From Stappia albiluteola (GTDB taxonomy: Bacteria > Pseudomonadota > Alphaproteobacteria > Rhizobiales > Stappiaceae): 64,000 nucleotides of DNA. Made by a program: the position numbers and the translations under genes. Of this stretch, positions 17,154-25,597 are shown piece after piece. Each line of letters opens with the position of its first letter. Position 1 is the stretch's first letter. The DNA is taken from assembly GCF_014050225.1 (NCBI RefSeq), contig NZ_JACFXV010000061.1:62001-126000 (forward strand), given 5' to 3'. A model generated the notes under the pieces. That model was not told the DNA's origin. It made no database searches and saw nothing but the letters and a program-made list of their open reading frames with translations.

Positions 17154-18809
17154 ATGTACCGCTACGATGAGTTCGACCGCGAATTCGTTGACGCCCGCGT
17201 CGCCCAGTTCAGCGACCAGGTGCGCCGCCGGCTTTCCGGAGAGCTGACGGAAGACCAGTTCAAGCCGCTTCGTCTGATGAACGGCCTCTACCTGCAACTG
17301 CATGCCTATATGCTGCGGGTCGCCATACCCTATGGCACGCTGAATTCCCGCCAGATGCGAAAGCTGGCGGAGATCGCCCGCAAGTACGACCGCGGCTACG
17401 GCCATTTCACCACGCGGCAGAACGTGCAGTTCAACTGGCCGCGCCTCGACGAGACGCCGGCGATCCTGAACGAACTGGCCGAAGTCGAGATGCATGCGAT
17501 CCAGACTTCGGGCAATTGCATTCGCAATGTGACCGCCGACCACTTTGCCGGCGCTGCCGCCGACGAAATCGCGGATCCGCGCGTCTACGCGGAAATCCTG
17601 CGCCAGTGGTCGTCACTCCATCCGGAATTCTCGTTCCTGCCGCGCAAGTTCAAGATCGCGATCACCGGCGCGCCGCACGATCGTGCAGCCGTGCAGGTGC
17701 ATGACATCGGTCTGCAGCTCGTGCGCAATGAGGCGGGCGAGACAGGTTTCACCGTCTTTGTCGGCGGCGGTCTTGGCCGCACGCCGATGATCGGCCGCAA
17801 GGTACGCGACTTCCTGCCCGAGGCCGACCTGCTCGCCTATTCGGAGGCGATCCTGCGCGTCTACAATCTCTATGGACGGCGCGACAACAAGTACAAGGCC
17901 CGCATCAAGATCCTGGTGCACGAGACCGGCATCGAGGAATTGAAGGCGGATATCGAGCGCGAGTTCGAGGCCATCCGCCACGGCATTCTCACCCTGCCGA
18001 AGGAGGAGGTCGACCGGATCGAGGCCTATTTCGCCGCTCCGGAGTTCGCCGCGCCCGGTGACGAGGCGCTGTTTGACGCCGCGCTGGAGACGGTGCCGGG
18101 CTTCGCGAATTTCGCGGCGCGCAATCTCAACGCGCACCGTCAGGCGGGTTATGTCTCCGTGACCATCTCGCTGAAGCCGATCGGCGGTGCTCCGGGCGAT
18201 GCCACGGCCGAGCAGATGGAAGTCGTGGCCGATCTTGCCGCGCGGTATGGCCATGACGAGATCCGCGTGAGCCATGAGCAGAATCTCGTGCTGCCGCATG
18301 TGCGCAAGGCAGACGTACCGGCAATCTACAAGGTTCTGGCGGAAAACGGCCTGGCGGAGGCCAACGCCGGACTGGTCACCGACATCATCGCCTGCCCGGG
18401 GATGGATTATTGCGCGCTTGCCACGGCGCGGTCGATCCCGGTCGCCCAGCGCATTTCCGAACGGTTCGGGGCGAGCGAGCGCCAGCAGCAGATCGGCGAC
18501 CTGAAGATCAAGATCTCGGGCTGCATCAATGCCTGCGGCCATCACCATGTCGGCCATATCGGCATTCTCGGCGTGGAGAAGAAGGGCAAGGAATACTACC
18601 AGATCACGCTCGGTGGTTCGGCTGACGAGAGCAGCTCGATCGGCGAGATCATCGGCCCGGGCTTTTCCTACGAGGAAGTCGTCGATGCGGTCGAGAACCT
18701 TGTCGACACCTATGTGAACATCCGCGACGGCGAAGGCGAGACCTTCCTGGAGACCTATCGGCGCGTGGGCGAGACCCCTTTCAAGGAGGCGCTCTATGGG
18801 ACGCAATGA
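17154..18809 (+). CDS. cysI: Assimilatory sulfite reductase hemoprotein (nitrite/sulfite reductase family)
   Basis: Siroheme/[4Fe-4S] enzyme of 551 aa reducing sulfite to sulfide. Two NIR/SIR half repeats are seen, with FTTRQNVQFNWPRL and TSGNCIRNVTADHFAG in the first half. The cluster ligands are Cys414 and Cys420 (CPGMDYC) and Cys457 and Cys461 (GCINACGHHH). AAGGAG precedes ATG 17154. No flavoprotein partner cysJ is present; the fpr gene at the end of the operon suggests ferredoxin as donor. The 3' end overlaps cysH by 14 bases, so translation of the two is coupled. A ferredoxin-type nitrite reductase role is less likely in this operon. Confidence 0.93.
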   Translation: MYRYDEFDREFVDARVAQFSDQVRRRLSGELTEDQFKPLRLMNGLYLQLHAYMLRVAIPYGTLNSRQMRKLAEIARKYDRGYGHFTTRQNVQFNWPRLDETPAILNELAEVEMHAIQTSGNCIRNVTADHFAGAAADEIADPRVYAEILRQWSSLHPEFSFLPRKFKIAITGAPHDRAAVQVHDIGLQLVRNEAGETGFTVFVGGGLGRTPMIGRKVRDFLPEADLLAYSEAILRVYNLYGRRDNKYKARIKILVHETGIEELKADIEREFEAIRHGILTLPKEEVDRIEAYFAAPEFAAPGDEALFDAALETVPGFANFAARNLNAHRQAGYVSVTISLKPIGGAPGDATAEQMEVVADLAARYGHDEIRVSHEQNLVLPHVRKADVPAIYKVLAENGLAEANAGLVTDIIACPGMDYCALATARSIPVAQRISERFGASERQQQIGDLKIKISGCINACGHHHVGHIGILGVEKKGKEYYQITLGGSADESSSIGEIIGPGFSYEEVVDAVENLVDTYVNIRDGEGETFLETYRRVGETPFKEALYGTQ

Positions 18810-19554
18810 AGCAACGCTGCTCGCCCTCGATCCCGTCGAGGCCGTTGCCGCGGAAGCCCGCGCGCTCGACGCCCAGTATGGCGGGGCAGGCGCCACGGAT
18901 ATCCTGAAGGCTGCGCTCGATCTCTATGATGGGCGGATCGCCCTCGTCTCCTCCTTTGGAGCGGATTCGGTGACGCTGCTGCATCTTCTGTCGGAGGTGG
19001 ACCGCAATGTGCCGGTGATCTTCGTCGACACGAAGAAGCATTTCGGCGAGACCCTGCGCTATCGCGACGAGGTTGCGCGCCGTCTGGGGCTCACGAATAT
19101 CCGGTCGGTAACGCCGGAAGCGGAAGACGTGCTTGCGGCGGATGCCGACGGCGCCCTCTGGCTGCGGGACAACGACCGCTGCTGCCATATCCGCAAGGTG
19201 CTGCCGCTGGCGCGCGCCTTGAAGGGGTATGATGCCTGGATTTCCGGGCGCAAACGCTTCCAGAGCGCCGAACGATCGGATATTCCGGTCTTCGAGCCCG
19301 AAGACGGCCGCATCAAGGTCAATCCCCTGGCATCCTGGACGGCACAGGACATCATTGCCCATATGCAGGAGCATGATCTTCCCCGTCATCCCCTGGTGGC
19401 CCAGGGCTATCCGTCGATCGGCTGCATGCCGTGCACGGACAAGGTGGCTGACGGCGAGGATCCGCGCGCGGGCCGCTGGCGCGGCAAGGACAAGACGGAA
19501 TGCGGCATCCATTTCGCCTTGCCGGGTGAGAACGAGGACGGAGCGGGAATCTGA
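18796..19554 (+). CDS. cysH: Adenylyl-sulfate / phosphoadenylyl-sulfate reductase
   Basis: Thioredoxin-dependent reductase giving sulfite, 252 aa. The PP-loop nucleotide site is SSFGADSVTLLHL. Cysteine pairs at 129-130 (RCCHIRK) and 210/213 (GCMPC) are the [4Fe-4S] ligands that mark APS-using bacterial enzymes, and Cys236 in ECGIHFA is the catalytic residue. It starts inside the 3' end of cysI and ends two bases before the DUF934 gene. Using APS rather than PAPS is inferred from the cluster cysteines, as known for rhizobial and Pseudomonas enzymes. Confidence 0.94.
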   Translation: MGRNEATLLALDPVEAVAAEARALDAQYGGAGATDILKAALDLYDGRIALVSSFGADSVTLLHLLSEVDRNVPVIFVDTKKHFGETLRYRDEVARRLGLTNIRSVTPEAEDVLAADADGALWLRDNDRCCHIRKVLPLARALKGYDAWISGRKRFQSAERSDIPVFEPEDGRIKVNPLASWTAQDIIAHMQEHDLPRHPLVAQGYPSIGCMPCTDKVADGEDPRAGRWRGKDKTECGIHFALPGENEDGAGI

Positions 19555-19556
19555 AG

Positions 19557-20096
19557 ATGGCTGATACAATCTACAGAAACGGCGCCTTCGAAGCGGATTC
19601 CTGGCTGAAGGTTGCCGACGACGAAGCACTTCCGGCTGAAGGCCAGGTGCTGTTGTCGCTGGAGCGGTTCCTGTCGATCGCAGACGAGAATGCCGAGGGC
19701 CTTCGGGTCGGCGTCGTGTTGAAGGCAGGCGAGCGGGCGCAGGCGCTGGAAGGAAGGCTCGAGGCGGTCGCGCTGATCGCCATCGAATTCCCGAAATTCT
19801 CGGACGGGCGAGGTTATTCCTCAGCCCGCCTGCTGCGGGAGAAACACGGATATCAAGGTGAGTTGCGTGCCATCGGCGACGTGCTCCTCGATCAGATCCC
19901 TTTCATGATCCGCTGTGGTATCGACAGCTTCGAGGTGGTGAACGAGCCGACCCGACGTGCGCTTGTCGAGGGCCATTCGGTCGAGGTTCCCGTTTATCTG
20001 CAGCCCGTCGGAAGAGCCGATGAGGTGCCGCTTGGCACCCGTCCCTGGGCGCGCCGGCATGTCGCAGCCCAAAGGGTGGGCCAGCAGGCCGATTGA
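19557..20096 (+). CDS. DUF934 domain protein of the sulfate reduction operon
   Basis: Soluble protein of 179 aa, starting two bases after the cysH stop, so translationally coupled. The conserved centre is IAIEFPKFSDGRGYSSARLLREKHGYQGELRAIGDVLLDQIPFM in pieces such as FSDGRGYSSARLL and QIPFMIRCGIDSFEV, typical of family DUF934 (sometimes called oxidoreductase, without proof). Such genes follow cysI/cysH in many proteobacteria. No cofactor motif is visible. It may assist sulfite reductase assembly or electron delivery; this is inference from context only. Confidence 0.87.
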   Translation: MADTIYRNGAFEADSWLKVADDEALPAEGQVLLSLERFLSIADENAEGLRVGVVLKAGERAQALEGRLEAVALIAIEFPKFSDGRGYSSARLLREKHGYQGELRAIGDVLLDQIPFMIRCGIDSFEVVNEPTRRALVEGHSVEVPVYLQPVGRADEVPLGTRPWARRHVAAQRVGQQAD

Positions 20097-20164
20097 TCGT
20101 ATTATACCCCCGGCTTGATAGGTGACGCTGAAGCGGTCACTTGCCGGGCCTCGGGCAATTCTGG

Positions 20165-20986
20165 ATGAGCGTAATGAACGTGTTGAGCAGAGCCGACCAG
20201 TTGGCCAGCGTCGTGCCGGCCGGAACATTCATCGAGACGGTAACCTCGGTGAAACACTACACCGACCGCCTCTTCAAGTTCCGCATCACGCGCCCGGCGA
20301 GCTTCCGCTTCCGTTCCGGCGAGTTCGTGATGATCGGACTGATGATCGGCGACAAGCCGATCTTCCGCGCCTATTCGATCGCCAGCCCTTCCTGGGATGA
20401 GGAGCTTGAGTTCTTCTCCATCAAGGTGCCGGATGGTCCACTGACCCAGCACCTGCAGAAGATCAAGGTCGGCGACGCGATCCTGATGAAGAAGAAGCCG
20501 ACGGGCACGCTGGTCAATGATGCGCTGGTCCCCGGCAAGCGGCTCTACATGTTCTCCACCGGCACGGGTGTGGCGCCGTTTGCCAGCATCATCCGCGACC
20601 CGGAGACGTACGAGAAGTTCGAGGATGTCATCCTCACGCAGACCTGCCGCGATGTAGCGGAACTGCAGTATGCCAAGGATCTGGTCGAGGAGACGAAGAA
20701 CGATCCGCTGATCGGCGAATTCGCTGCCGAGAAGCTGCGGCTCTTCACCTCCGCGACGCGCGAGGACTATCCCGTCAAGGGGCGGATCACGACGCTGATC
20801 GAGAATGGGGAGCTTTTCCGTCATCTCGACGTGCCGCCGCTCGATCCGGCGACGGACCGCGCGATGATCTGCGGTTCGATGGCGATGTTGAAGGACACCA
20901 AGGCGCTGCTTGAAGCTCGCGGCTTCAACGAAGGCGCCAATAACAAGCCTGCCGAATTCGTCGTGGAGCGCGCTTTCGTCGATTGA
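20165..20986 (+). CDS. fpr: Ferredoxin--NADP(+) reductase
   Basis: FAD enzyme exchanging electrons between NADPH and ferredoxin or flavodoxin, about 273 aa. The FAD site RAYSIASP and NADP site STGTGVAPFASIIRDPETY, as well as ICGSMAMLKDTK and the C-terminal EFVVERAFVD, are those of bacterial (subclass I) FprA proteins. ATG 20165 and 20174 are both possible; neither has a good Shine-Dalgarno site. The gene begins about 70 bases after the DUF934 stop, so it may be read with the cys operon and feed CysI through ferredoxin; Fpr is also known in oxidative-stress responses. Confidence 0.93.
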   Translation: MSVMNVLSRADQLASVVPAGTFIETVTSVKHYTDRLFKFRITRPASFRFRSGEFVMIGLMIGDKPIFRAYSIASPSWDEELEFFSIKVPDGPLTQHLQKIKVGDAILMKKKPTGTLVNDALVPGKRLYMFSTGTGVAPFASIIRDPETYEKFEDVILTQTCRDVAELQYAKDLVEETKNDPLIGEFAAEKLRLFTSATREDYPVKGRITTLIENGELFRHLDVPPLDPATDRAMICGSMAMLKDTKALLEARGFNEGANNKPAEFVVERAFVD

Positions 20987-21013
20987 TCGGAAGGCGAGCG
21001 CGAAGGTGTCATG

Positions 21014-21045
21014 GAGGCTCGTGCCGTTGAGGTGCGGGCCTCTTT
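21014..21045 (+). terminator. Probable terminator after fpr
   Basis: GAGGCTCG (21014-21021) pairs with CGGGCCTC (21035-21042, one wobble) and is followed by TTTCGGTTT. It starts 27 bases after the fpr stop. Confidence 0.6.
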
Positions 21046-21118
21046 CGGTTTGCGGTGCCGGTGCTTGACCCGGGGCGCATCCGCGCTTCCTTTGCACACA
21101 AGCCAGGGGCGAGGCGAA

Positions 21119-21727
21119 ATGGCAGACAGACGAGCCGATACCCGATCAGAAATCGTCGAACGCGATGTGATCCACTCCGGTTTTTCGCGATTCGAACGCG
21201 TTCTCGTGCGCCATCGACGTCGCGACGGAAAAGAGCAACTGCTTGAACGGGAATTCCAGCATCGCGGCGATGCGGTCGGCGTGTTGCCCTACGATCCCGA
21301 ACGCAGGGTTGGCATTCTGGTGCGCCAACTGCGCGTTCCCCTGCTGGCACGCGGCGACGGTTCTTCGAACCTCATCGAGGTTCCCGCCGGACATCTGGAG
21401 GAAGGGGAAGACGCCGCCGGGACGGCGCGCCGCGAAGTCCTGGAAGAGGCCGGCCTTGCGCTCCGGGATGTCGAGCATGTCGTCGACGTGTTCCCCTCGG
21501 CCGGCATGATCACGGAGAAGCTCCATCTGTATCTTGGCCGCTATGTGGCGGCCGACCGAATTGACGCCGGTGGCGGTCTGTCCCATGAGGGCGAGGATAT
21601 CGAGGTCATCGAATGGCCGCTTGCGAGGATGGTGCAGGCGATCGCCACGGGAGAAATCCGCGATGCGAAGGCGATCATTCTCATCCAGGCCCTGATGCTC
21701 AGGGAGCCCGGCCTTTTCGCGACGTAA
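21119..21727 (+). CDS. NUDIX hydrolase (ADP-ribose / nucleotide-sugar pyrophosphatase type)
   Basis: Hydrolase of nucleoside diphosphates linked to another group, 202 aa. The complete Nudix box runs from GHLEEGEDAAGTARREV to LEEAGL, matching Gx5Ex7REUxEExGU. Flanking regions (VLPYDPERRVGILVRQLR before, FPSAGMITEKLHLYLG after) resemble the NudF/NudK group, acting on ADP-ribose or GDP-mannose. ATG 21119 has GAGGCG just upstream; the open frame further up is not supported. It sits between fpr and the transglycosylase gene, all rightward, with no obvious shared function. Confidence 0.87.
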   Translation: MADRRADTRSEIVERDVIHSGFSRFERVLVRHRRRDGKEQLLEREFQHRGDAVGVLPYDPERRVGILVRQLRVPLLARGDGSSNLIEVPAGHLEEGEDAAGTARREVLEEAGLALRDVEHVVDVFPSAGMITEKLHLYLGRYVAADRIDAGGGLSHEGEDIEVIEWPLARMVQAIATGEIRDAKAIILIQALMLREPGLFAT

Positions 21728-21791
21728 GGGGTTGCGAAGCGGACGTGATGCGGCAACCTTAGGCGGGCGTGTCGTATCGACGGAAAGGGCC

Positions 21792-22991
21792 ATGCTGCGG
21801 ATCGCACTCTTCCTCGCCTGTCTTGCCGTCCTCGTGCTTCCGGCACAGGCACAGAGCTATCAGGTCGAGTTTGAGCGGTTCCTGGCGACAAAGGTCGTGC
21901 CCGCCGCAAAACGTGCCGGCATCTCGGACAAGACGTTGCGCCGCGAGCTGGGCGGCCTGAAGCCGGATACCTCCCTGCCCGGTCTCGCCAGGCCCGGGCA
22001 GGACAACGTACCGCCCAAGGTCAATTACCAGGCCGAGTTCAAGGCACCGGCCAGCTATTTCAGCGAAAAGCAGTTCAACGCACTGGTGCCGAAAGGGCGA
22101 GCGATCCTTCAGCGGGATGCCAAACTGCTGGACAGGATCGAGAAGACCTACGGAGTGCCGCGCGGCATTCTGGTCGCGATCTGGGCGCGGGAAACCGGCT
22201 ACGGAGCGGCGAAACTGCCCTATGACGCCCTGACCGTGGTGGCAACACGGGCCTTCATGGGACAGCGGCAGTCATTTTACTTCGAAGAGCTGATCGCCGC
22301 GCTGAAAATCCTCGATCAGGGCTATATCGGCCGAGCGGCATTCCGCGCTTCGTGGGGAGGAGCACTTGGGCAGCCGCAATTTCTGCCGTCGAGTTTTTTG
22401 AAGTTTGCGGTCGACTTCGACGGCGACGGCCAGCGCGACATCTGGCGTTCGGATGCGGATACACTGGCCTCGATTGCCAACTACCTGAAAAGTCACGGCT
22501 GGGTGACGGGTCGGGACTGGGGTTTCGAGATCGTGTTGCCCGCACATGTCTCCTGCACCGGCGAAGGGCCGGATCGCGGCAAGCCAATTGCCGATTGGGC
22601 AAAAGCGGGTGTGACCCGCGTCAAGGCGAGGGAATTCCCCGGACACGAGGTTCCGCGTGACGGTTTCCTGCTTTTGCCCGCCGGCAGATACGGCCCCGCG
22701 TTCCTTGCCACCGAGAATTTCTATGTTCTGAAGGCCTATAACGAGTCCGACGTCTACGCGCTTTTCGTCGGCCATCTCGCCGACCGGCTGTCGGGGGGAG
22801 GCGGGTTCGCCTCGGGTTGGAAGGCAATCCCGACGGCAACGCGCGGCGCGGTGCGCAAGCTTCAGCTCGGGATGGAACAGCAAGGTCACGACGTCGGCGG
22901 CGCCGATGGCCTGATCGGCTTCAAGACGCGCCGCACTTTGGGGCTTCTGCAAGAAAAAAACGGGCGCGCGGCGACCTGCTGGATAGACTGA
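21792..22991 (+). CDS. MltB-type lytic murein transglycosylase with peptidoglycan-binding tail
   Basis: Periplasmic enzyme, 399 aa, cleaving glycan strands of peptidoglycan to 1,6-anhydro products. An N-terminal signal sequence (MLRIALFLACLAVLVLPAQAQS) is not followed by a lipobox cysteine, so it is probably soluble. The GH103 domain spans about residues 20-320 with the catalytic glutamate in IWARETGYG and SWGGALGQPQFLPSSF. The last 60 residues are a PG_binding_1 repeat (TRGAVRKLQLGME ... DGLIGFKTRRTLGLLQ). GGAAAGG at 21782-21788 precedes ATG 21792. It converges with a small zinc-ribbon gene eight bases away. Confidence 0.92.
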   Translation: MLRIALFLACLAVLVLPAQAQSYQVEFERFLATKVVPAAKRAGISDKTLRRELGGLKPDTSLPGLARPGQDNVPPKVNYQAEFKAPASYFSEKQFNALVPKGRAILQRDAKLLDRIEKTYGVPRGILVAIWARETGYGAAKLPYDALTVVATRAFMGQRQSFYFEELIAALKILDQGYIGRAAFRASWGGALGQPQFLPSSFLKFAVDFDGDGQRDIWRSDADTLASIANYLKSHGWVTGRDWGFEIVLPAHVSCTGEGPDRGKPIADWAKAGVTRVKAREFPGHEVPRDGFLLLPAGRYGPAFLATENFYVLKAYNESDVYALFVGHLADRLSGGGGFASGWKAIPTATRGAVRKLQLGMEQQGHDVGGADGLIGFKTRRTLGLLQEKNGRAATCWID

Positions 22992-22998
22992 CCGGCTC

Positions 22999-23226
22999 TC
23001 ATCCATGTTCCGCCGGCCAGAAGCCGGTGACGGGATCGCGGCTGAGGATCCTGATCTCGACTTCCCTGGAGCCACAACGGTGGCAGGAGAGCCGCTGCTG
23101 AAGCATCGCCGGCGTTTCGTTGTCGCCAACACCGCGTCCGAGATACCTCAGCCTTCCGCAGTCCCGGCACAGGACGGCAAGCCGAGCTCCTCGCTCCCTG
23201 ATGTCTTTCGCTGTCTCTTCAGTCAT
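22999..23226 (-). CDS. Small protein with two CxxC pairs (zinc-ribbon-like), function unknown
   Basis: 75-aa protein starting at 23226 behind an AGGAACAGG-type ribosome site. Cys20/Cys23 (LCRDCG) and Cys48/Cys51 (SCHRCG) would make a zinc knuckle, and the tail DPVTGFWPAEHG is conserved-looking. The frame stays open on the minus strand far upstream through the aldehyde dehydrogenase gene, but that extension is antisense noise; MTEETAKDIRERGARLAVL with its own ribosome site is the likely true start. It converges on the transglycosylase gene. Role unknown; rubredoxin-like or nucleic-acid-binding functions are both possible. Confidence 0.65.
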   Translation of the reverse strand: MTEETAKDIRERGARLAVLCRDCGRLRYLGRGVGDNETPAMLQQRLSCHRCGSREVEIRILSRDPVTGFWPAEHG

Positions 23227-23352
23227 TTGCCTGTTCCTGCCATTGCGGCAGTTGGGCCCATCGGCTACCGTTTTTCCATACAGGATCGGCGCTCCAGGTA
23301 AATACCAACAGAACAAAAACCTGGAAGCAGGGACGAGTCGCGGGGAGGAAGC

Positions 23353-24798
23353 GTGGGAAGCGACTATCTCGCCTTGGTGGACGGACGCTCGTGTCAGGCT
23401 GCGACAGGCGTCTACATCGACATGGTCTCGCCTTCGGACGGACTGCCTTTCGCTCGCGTCCCGCGCTGCGATGCAGCAGATGTGGGTCGGGCCGTGGTCG
23501 CCGCGCGGCGCGCTTTCGAAGATGGACCCTGGGCGAGGACTTCGGCTCTCGAAAGGGGGCGCATTCTCAGCCGGCTGGGCGAATTGATCCGCAATTCTTC
23601 TGAAGAACTTGCAGAGATCGAAGCGCGCGATACGGGCAAGCCGATCCGCCAGGCAAGGGCGGATATTGCCGCCGCCGGCCGCTATTTCGAATTTTACGGC
23701 GGGGCTGCCGACAAGATGCATGGAGACACGATCCCCGTGCAGGAGGGCTTTCTGGCGCTGACCCTGCGCGAACCCCATGGCGTGGTTGGCTCCATCGTTC
23801 CGTGGAACTATCCGTCGCAGATCATGGCGCGCGTTGCTGGTGCCGCGCTGGCCATGGGCAACACCCTGGTCATGAAGCCGGCCGAAGAGGCCTGTCTTTC
23901 CGTGATCCGGATCGCGGAACTGGCCCTGGCAGCGGGTTTGCCGGCAGGATGCTGGAACGTCGTGACCGGATACGGCGAGGAGGCGGGCGCGGCTCTGGCC
24001 AACCATCCCGGGATCGATTTCATCACTTTCACCGGGTCGCCTGAGGTCGGGGCGCTCATCCAGTCGGCGGCCGCGAAAAATCACGTCGGCTGCACATTGG
24101 AGCTTGGCGGCAAGTCGCCGCAGATCCTGTTCGCCGACGCGGATCTCGACGCAGCCCTTCCTGTGATCGTCAATGCGGTTATCCAGAACGGCGGGCAGAC
24201 CTGTTCCGCCGGCAGCCGGTTGCTGGTCGAGGTGGGTATCCTGCCGAAGATATGCGAATTGCTGCGTATCAGATTCCGTTCGCTCGTCGCGGGAGCGCAC
24301 GACCGCGATCTCGACCTCGGCGGGCTGATCAGCGCCCGGCAGGCCGCGCGGGTGGAGGCGTTCGTGGAGGAAGCGCGGGCGGCAGGTATCCCGCTGATCG
24401 CCGAAGGCAGTATCGCGCCGGATGCTCCAGATGGCGGCTTCTATTCGCCGGCGCGCGTGTTCGGGCCCGTTGGGCCGGGAGAGAGGCTTGCCCGGGAGGA
24501 GGTCTTCGGGCCGGTCCTTTCCGTTATCCCCTTCGCGGACGAAGGGGAGGCGGTGAAGCTGGCGAACGCAACCGATTACGGGCTTGTCGCCGGTGTGTGG
24601 ACACGGGATGGCCAAAAAGCGATGCGGGTGGCGCGCAAGGTGCGGGCGGGGCAGGTATTCGTGAATTCCTATGGCGCCGGTGGCGGCGTCGAACTTCCGT
24701 TTGGGGGCTTCGGGAAATCCGGCCATGGTCGCGAGAAGGGCCTGGAGGCCCTGCGTGAATTTTCGGCGCTGAAAACTGTCATCTTCAACCACGGTTGA
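23353..24798 (+). CDS. NAD(P)-dependent aldehyde dehydrogenase
   Basis: Aldehyde oxidising enzyme of the ALDH superfamily, 481 aa. Rossmann-associated residues PWNYPS and the FTGSPEVG turn, general-base glutamate in LELGGKSP, catalytic cysteine in NGGQTCSAGSR and the C-terminal PFGGFGKSGHGREKGLEAL are all present. It starts at GTG 23353 after GGGGAGGAA (23342-23350). An SDR gene follows 41 bases downstream, so the two form an alcohol/aldehyde oxidation pair. Betaine aldehyde, gamma-aminobutyraldehyde or aromatic aldehydes are candidates; nothing in the sequence settles the substrate. Confidence 0.9.
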   Translation: MGSDYLALVDGRSCQAATGVYIDMVSPSDGLPFARVPRCDAADVGRAVVAARRAFEDGPWARTSALERGRILSRLGELIRNSSEELAEIEARDTGKPIRQARADIAAAGRYFEFYGGAADKMHGDTIPVQEGFLALTLREPHGVVGSIVPWNYPSQIMARVAGAALAMGNTLVMKPAEEACLSVIRIAELALAAGLPAGCWNVVTGYGEEAGAALANHPGIDFITFTGSPEVGALIQSAAAKNHVGCTLELGGKSPQILFADADLDAALPVIVNAVIQNGGQTCSAGSRLLVEVGILPKICELLRIRFRSLVAGAHDRDLDLGGLISARQAARVEAFVEEARAAGIPLIAEGSIAPDAPDGGFYSPARVFGPVGPGERLAREEVFGPVLSVIPFADEGEAVKLANATDYGLVAGVWTRDGQKAMRVARKVRAGQVFVNSYGAGGGVELPFGGFGKSGHGREKGLEALREFSALKTVIFNHG

Positions 24799-24839
24799 TC
24801 CGGCGACCCGGAACGAAAAAAAGCGGGAGGAAACAGGTG

Positions 24840-25592
24840 ATGGCGGGACGGCTCGACGGCAAGGTTGCGATCGTCACCGGGGCGGCGTCGGGATTTGGCG
24901 AGGGCATGGCGAAGCGTTTCGCCGAGGAGGGCGCCAGGGTCATCGTCGCGGATCTCAACCGCGCCGAGGCATCGCGCGTTGCCGCGGAGATCGGCGAAGC
25001 GGCGCGCGCGGTCACGGTGGACGTCACGGTTGCCGCCGACGTCGAAGCGATGATAGCCGCTGCGACCAGCGGGTTCGGCGGTCTGGATATTCTCGTCAAC
25101 AACGCCGGCTACACGGACCGCAACGGCTCGTTGCTGGAGGTTGACGAGGAGACGTTCGACCGCATTTTCGCGGTGAATGCCAAGGCGATCTATCTCGCTG
25201 CGTTGAAGGCCGTGCCGGCCATGGAGGCTGCCGGTGGCGGCGTCATCATCAACACTGCGTCCACCGCCGGCCTGAGGCCGCGCCCCGGCCTGACCTGGTA
25301 CAATGCCTCGAAAGGCTGGGCGATTACCGCAACGAAATCGATGGCCGTCGAACTGGCGCCGAAGAATATCCGCGTAAATGCGCTTTGCCCGGTTGCCGGA
25401 GAGACCGGGATGCTTCACCTCTTCATGGGGGAAGACACGCCGGAAAAGCGGGCGCAATTCAAGGCGTCCATTCCGCTTGGCCGGTTGTCGAGGCCGCTCG
25501 ACATAGCCAACGCCGCGCTATGGCTTGCTTCAGATGAAGCGGAATTCATCACCGGCGTTGCGCTCGAGGTCGACGGCGGGCGCTGTATCTGA
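24840..25592 (+). CDS. Short-chain dehydrogenase/reductase
   Basis: Classical SDR of 250 aa. Cofactor motif TGAASGFGEG (TGxxxGxG), NNAG, active-site serine in NTASTAG and YNASKGW (YxxxK) are all in place; the C-terminal GVALEVDGGRCI is typical of 3-oxoacyl-ACP-reductase-like and glucose-dehydrogenase-like members. The acidic residue after strand 2 (ADLNRAE) favours NAD over NADP. ATG 24840 follows GGGAGG by a normal distance. It lies behind the aldehyde dehydrogenase gene and likely shares its transcript; the natural substrate is unknown. Confidence 0.88.
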   Translation: MAGRLDGKVAIVTGAASGFGEGMAKRFAEEGARVIVADLNRAEASRVAAEIGEAARAVTVDVTVAADVEAMIAAATSGFGGLDILVNNAGYTDRNGSLLEVDEETFDRIFAVNAKAIYLAALKAVPAMEAAGGGVIINTASTAGLRPRPGLTWYNASKGWAITATKSMAVELAPKNIRVNALCPVAGETGMLHLFMGEDTPEKRAQFKASIPLGRLSRPLDIANAALWLASDEAEFITGVALEVDGGRCI

Positions 25593-25597
25593 GGTCC

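Noticed and set aside
23227-24792. Minus-strand extension of the small CxxC gene
   Set aside because: Antisense to the aldehyde dehydrogenase gene, whose catalytic motifs are complete. Only the last 75 codons, after a local ribosome site, look real.
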